Below, one piece after another: positions 6,116 to 8,305 of a stretch of 8,305 nt of DNA. Made by a program: the position numbers and the translations under genes. The first letter of the stretch is position 1, and every line of letters starts with the position of its first letter. A model generated the notes under the pieces. The model searched no databases, was not told the DNA's origin, and saw nothing but the letters and a program-made list of their open reading frames with translations. This DNA is from an uncultured Planctomycetaceae bacterium (lineage in GTDB: Bacteria > Planctomycetota > Planctomycetia > Pirellulales > UBA1268): contig CAISKG010000088.1 in assembly GCA_903885855.1 (NCBI GenBank), positions 1 to 8,305 on the forward strand, given 5' to 3'.

Positions 6116-6126
6116 TCGCTCTCGTG

Positions 6127-7827
6127 ATGTCGTCGGTCAGATCGTTCGCCGTCTGCGTTCTGGTGCTCACCCTCTCGGCCGGTGCGTGGTGCGCCGCCGC
6201 CCCCGCCGAGCGGATCTTCGTGGGGGGCACGGTCGTCACCGTCGTCGACGCGGCCCCGCGGGCCGAGGCGGTGGCCGTGGCCGGGGGGAGGATCGTGGCG
6301 GTGGGGACGCGGGCGGAGATCGAGAAGCTCTCGGGACCGGCGACCGAGGTCGTCGATCTCGCCGGCCGCACGCTCGTGCCCGGCTTCGTGGACGGCCACA
6401 GCCACTTCTTCTCCCTGGTCGACGTGCAGACGCAGGCCCTGTGCGCCTCGCCGCCGGCGGGCGACTGCCGCACCGTGGCCGACGTGATCGCGGCGCTTGC
6501 GCGCGTGAAGGCGCGGCGGAAGCTGGGGGAGGGGAAGTTCGTGATGGGCTTCGGCTGCGATCCCGAGCTCCTCGCCGAGAAGCGGTTCCCCACCAAGGCC
6601 GAGCTCGACCACGCCTTCCCCGACAATCCCGTGTTCATCGTCCACGTCTCGGGGCACGGGGCGATGCTCAATTCGCGGGCCCTGGCCGCCTATGGGATCA
6701 CGGCCGCGACCCCCACCCCCGTCGGCGGCGTGATCGGCCGCGAGCCCGGCTCGCAGGAACCCGACGGCCTCCTCTTCGAGACCGCCTTCCTGCCGATCTT
6801 CTCGCGCCTCCCCTCCCCCGGCGACGAGGAGATCCTCGCCATGCTCGAAGCGGGGCAGGAGCTCTACCTGCGCGCGGGAATCACGACCGCCCAGGAGGGG
6901 GCGACGATGAAGCACCAGCTCGATCTCCTCCGCGCGCTCGGCGCTCGGGGCGGGCTCAAGCTCGACGTCGTCGTCCTCCCCTTCATCACCGAGATCGACG
7001 CGGTCTTCGGCGGGGCCCCTCCGCGCGACGAGAAGGCCTACCGCGACCGGATCCGCATCGGCGGCGTGAAGATCGTGACCGACGGCTCGCCACAGGGGCG
7101 CACCGCCGCCTTCACCACCCCCTACCGCACCGACGGCCCGGCCGGCCAGAAGGGATGGCGCGGGGAGCTCTCCTTCCCCCAGGAGACGATCAACGGCTGG
7201 GTGCAGAAGGTCTACGACGGCGGCGCGACGCTCTTCGTCCATTGCAACGGCGACGCCGCGATCGACGCGCTGCTGGAGGCGCATCGCCTCGCCTCCGCCG
7301 GCGCCCCGGAGACGCCGCGCGGCACGGTGGGGGTGCATTCGCAGTTCATCCGGCGCGACCAGCTGGAAAAGTACGCGGCCTGGCACATCACCCCCTCCTT
7401 CTTCACGCTCCACTGCTTCTATTTCGGCGACACGCACGTCGCCAACCGCGGCCCGGAGCAGGCGTCGTTCATCAGCCCGATGAAGTCGGCCCTGGCCCTG
7501 GGGATCCGCCCCACCAACCACACCGACTTCAACGTCTCGCCCCTCGACCAGATCTTCACGATCCACACCGCGGTGAACCGCGTCTCGCGCGAGGGGCACT
7601 CGCTCGGCCCGGAGGAGCGCGTCACGCCGCTGGAGGCCCTGCGGGCGATCACGCTCGACGGCGCGCGGGTGTACGGGGAGGAGGCGAGCAAGGGCTCGAT
7701 CGAGCCGGGCAAGCTCGCCGACCTGGTGATCCTCTCGGCCGACCCGACGGCCGTCCCGGCGGCGGAGATCGAGAAGATCCGCGTCGTGGAGACGATCAAG
7801 GAAGGCAAGACGGTGTGGCGGGAGTGA
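6127..7827 (+). CDS. Exported YtcJ-type metal-dependent amidohydrolase
   Basis: The product is 566 residues, the usual size for the Amidohydro_3/YtcJ family (PF07969) of the amidohydrolase superfamily. A signal peptide covers about residues 1-25 (Arg5, hydrophobic core, cleavage near WCAAA), so it acts outside the cytoplasm. The N-terminal beta-sandwich starts with RIFVGGTVVTV and includes TLVPGFVDGHSHFF, whose His91 and His93 form the first metal-binding pair. Further barrel motifs are the GHGAMLNSRAL segment, GVKIVTDGSPQGRTA with Lys315, FVHCNGDAAIDA with His372, VGVHSQF with His404 and NHTDFNVSP with the likely catalytic Asp467. The C-terminus has the family's LEALRAITLDGARVYG and GSIEPGKLADLVILSADP. 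Members hydrolyse amides such as N-substituted formamides, but the substrate here is unknown. The gene stands alone on the plus strand and its last 32 bases overlap the end of the convergent gene. Confidence 0.92.
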   Translation: MSSVRSFAVCVLVLTLSAGAWCAAAPAERIFVGGTVVTVVDAAPRAEAVAVAGGRIVAVGTRAEIEKLSGPATEVVDLAGRTLVPGFVDGHSHFFSLVDVQTQALCASPPAGDCRTVADVIAALARVKARRKLGEGKFVMGFGCDPELLAEKRFPTKAELDHAFPDNPVFIVHVSGHGAMLNSRALAAYGITAATPTPVGGVIGREPGSQEPDGLLFETAFLPIFSRLPSPGDEEILAMLEAGQELYLRAGITTAQEGATMKHQLDLLRALGARGGLKLDVVVLPFITEIDAVFGGAPPRDEKAYRDRIRIGGVKIVTDGSPQGRTAAFTTPYRTDGPAGQKGWRGELSFPQETINGWVQKVYDGGATLFVHCNGDAAIDALLEAHRLASAGAPETPRGTVGVHSQFIRRDQLEKYAAWHITPSFFTLHCFYFGDTHVANRGPEQASFISPMKSALALGIRPTNHTDFNVSPLDQIFTIHTAVNRVSREGHSLGPEERVTPLEALRAITLDGARVYGEEASKGSIEPGKLADLVILSADPTAVPAAEIEKIRVVETIKEGKTVWRE

Positions 7828-8305
7828 CGCCCGTCGCGCCGACCGTCCCGGGATCGGCGCGCTGAACGTCATCCGCACGGGTCCACACCGTGTCCATGAT
7901 CCGCGTCCACTGCGAGGCGTAGATGAGCGTGCCGAAGGCGACGGTGGCCAGGATCCCGATCGCCACGGACGCCGCTGCGGGCAGCGTGTCGAGCAGCCAC
8001 AGGAAGCACCGGCTCGCGGTCGCCCACGCGGCGGCGATCGCGCGACCCCGGCCGCGCACCTGGCCGACGCCCTTCCAGTCCAGGAGCGGCAGCTGATTCG
8101 GCTGCACGATCCCCAGCGCCGCAAGCGCGAGCGCCGCCGAGAAGAACACCAGCGGCAGGCCCATCACCAGCGACAAAAGCTCGAGCCGCGCGACCGACCG
8201 ACCGGTCTCGGTGACGGTCCAGGGCGCGGCGGCGCGGAGGAGTTCGAGCGCCGCGTCGCGTTCGTGCGGGAACTGGAACGCGAACTCCTCGACCGCGGCC
8301 GGCAG
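7796..8305 (-). CDS. Unrecognised membrane protein, C-terminal part (runs off right edge)
   Basis: An open frame enters from the right edge and ends at TGA 7798-7796, giving 169 visible residues; the true start lies beyond the window. The visible part begins with a soluble amphipathic stretch (VEEFAFQFPHERDAALELL). It then has two clear membrane segments, LVMGLPLVFFSAALALAALG (about 46-65) and SVAIGILATVAFGTLIYA (about 112-130), separated by a basic loop with VRGRGRAIA. The tail after WTRADDV is low in complexity (Gly, Thr, Ala, Pro) and overlaps the amidohydrolase gene, so the genuine C-terminus may be slightly different. A TTG at 8176 could be read as a start but is probably internal because the frame stays protein-like upstream of it. 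I do not recognise the family. Confidence 0.6.
   Translation of the reverse strand: MPAAVEEFAFQFPHERDAALELLRAAAPWTVTETGRSVARLELLSLVMGLPLVFFSAALALAALGIVQPNQLPLLDWKGVGQVRGRGRAIAAAWATASRCFLWLLDTLPAAASVAIGILATVAFGTLIYASQWTRIMDTVWTRADDVQRADPGTVGATGVTPATPSCLP
7835..7861. terminator. Hairpin at the convergent gene ends
   Basis: CGCGCCGA (7835-7842) and TCGGCGCG (7854-7861) form a perfect 8-bp stem with an 11-nt loop, starting 8 nt after the amidohydrolase stop. The position suits transcription termination for the plus-strand gene. There is no T-run after it. It falls within the coding tail of the opposing gene, so it may instead be a chance GC-rich stem. Confidence 0.4.

Larger units (their letters stand above)
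5793..6126. other. Divergent intergenic region (334 bp)
   Basis: I see no gene here. Small open frames exist on both strands but lack ribosome binding sites or recognisable products. The region separates the zeta-like gene (minus) from the amidohydrolase (plus) and must hold both promoters. It contains a candidate minus-strand promoter (5906-5935), two copies of a GGGC-AATCTCCCGG sequence, three TTGCCC or GGGCAA sites (5930, 5989, 6019) and several short hairpins. For the amidohydrolase, TTGCCC 6019-6024 followed at 17 bp by GAAGAT is the best plus-strand promoter match, and it is weak. Confidence 0.6.

Noticed and set aside
5793..6671. Extension of the zeta-like frame upstream of the ATG at 5792
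   Set aside because: The extension crosses the intergenic region into the amidohydrolase gene, lacks protein character, and would bury the signal peptide at 5792.
5800..8124. A 774-codon minus-strand open frame opposite the amidohydrolase
   Set aside because: Arg/His/Gly-rich composition without motifs; the amidohydrolase on the plus strand is unmistakable.

Overview
The window is very GC-rich (roughly 70% by eye), with strong G/C third-position bias that opens long spurious frames on every strand. Gene content points to Planctomycetota or a relative: an exported protein with two 3-keto-disaccharide hydrolase (DUF1080) domains, an exported ceramidase-like protein, a GapN-type aldehyde dehydrogenase relic and an exported YtcJ-type amidohydrolase. 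This lineage call is inferred from family distribution; there is no rRNA or other taxonomic marker.

Layout, left to right. (1) Minus strand, 1-1814: a ceramidase-like exported hydrolase (GTG start at 1814) followed after 4 nt by the N-terminal part of a Clp-like AAA ATPase that runs off the left edge. (2) A 155-bp divergent intergenic region, 1815-1969. (3) Plus strand, 1970-4235: the two-domain DUF1080 protein, whose stop overlaps by 4 bp the GTG start of a gapN-like gene. That gapN gene is clearly broken: an early in-frame TGA, then an internal deletion with frameshift that joins its N-terminal third to its last ~72 residues. (4) Minus strand, 4302-5792: an exported zeta-toxin-like P-loop protein and, 3 nt behind it, a 69-residue helical protein. 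A GC-rich hairpin lies between the convergent gapN relic and this pair. (5) A 334-bp divergent region, 5793-6126, with a candidate promoter, a short direct repeat and some weak foldable structure. (6) Plus strand, 6127-7827: the YtcJ-type amidohydrolase. (7) Minus strand, 7796-8305: the C-terminal part of an unrecognised membrane protein whose 3' end overlaps the amidohydrolase gene tail to tail.

Four proteins carry apparent Sec signal peptides (ceramidase-like, DUF1080, zeta-like, amidohydrolase), so most of the window encodes envelope or secreted functions. The DUF1080, ceramidase-like and amidohydrolase proteins fit scavenging of modified glycans, lipids or amides, but nothing ties them into one pathway. 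The most unusual items are the zeta-like P-loop protein with a signal peptide, and the clear, probably recent, decay of the gapN gene. No CRISPR array, tRNA, rRNA, insertion sequence or integrase was seen.
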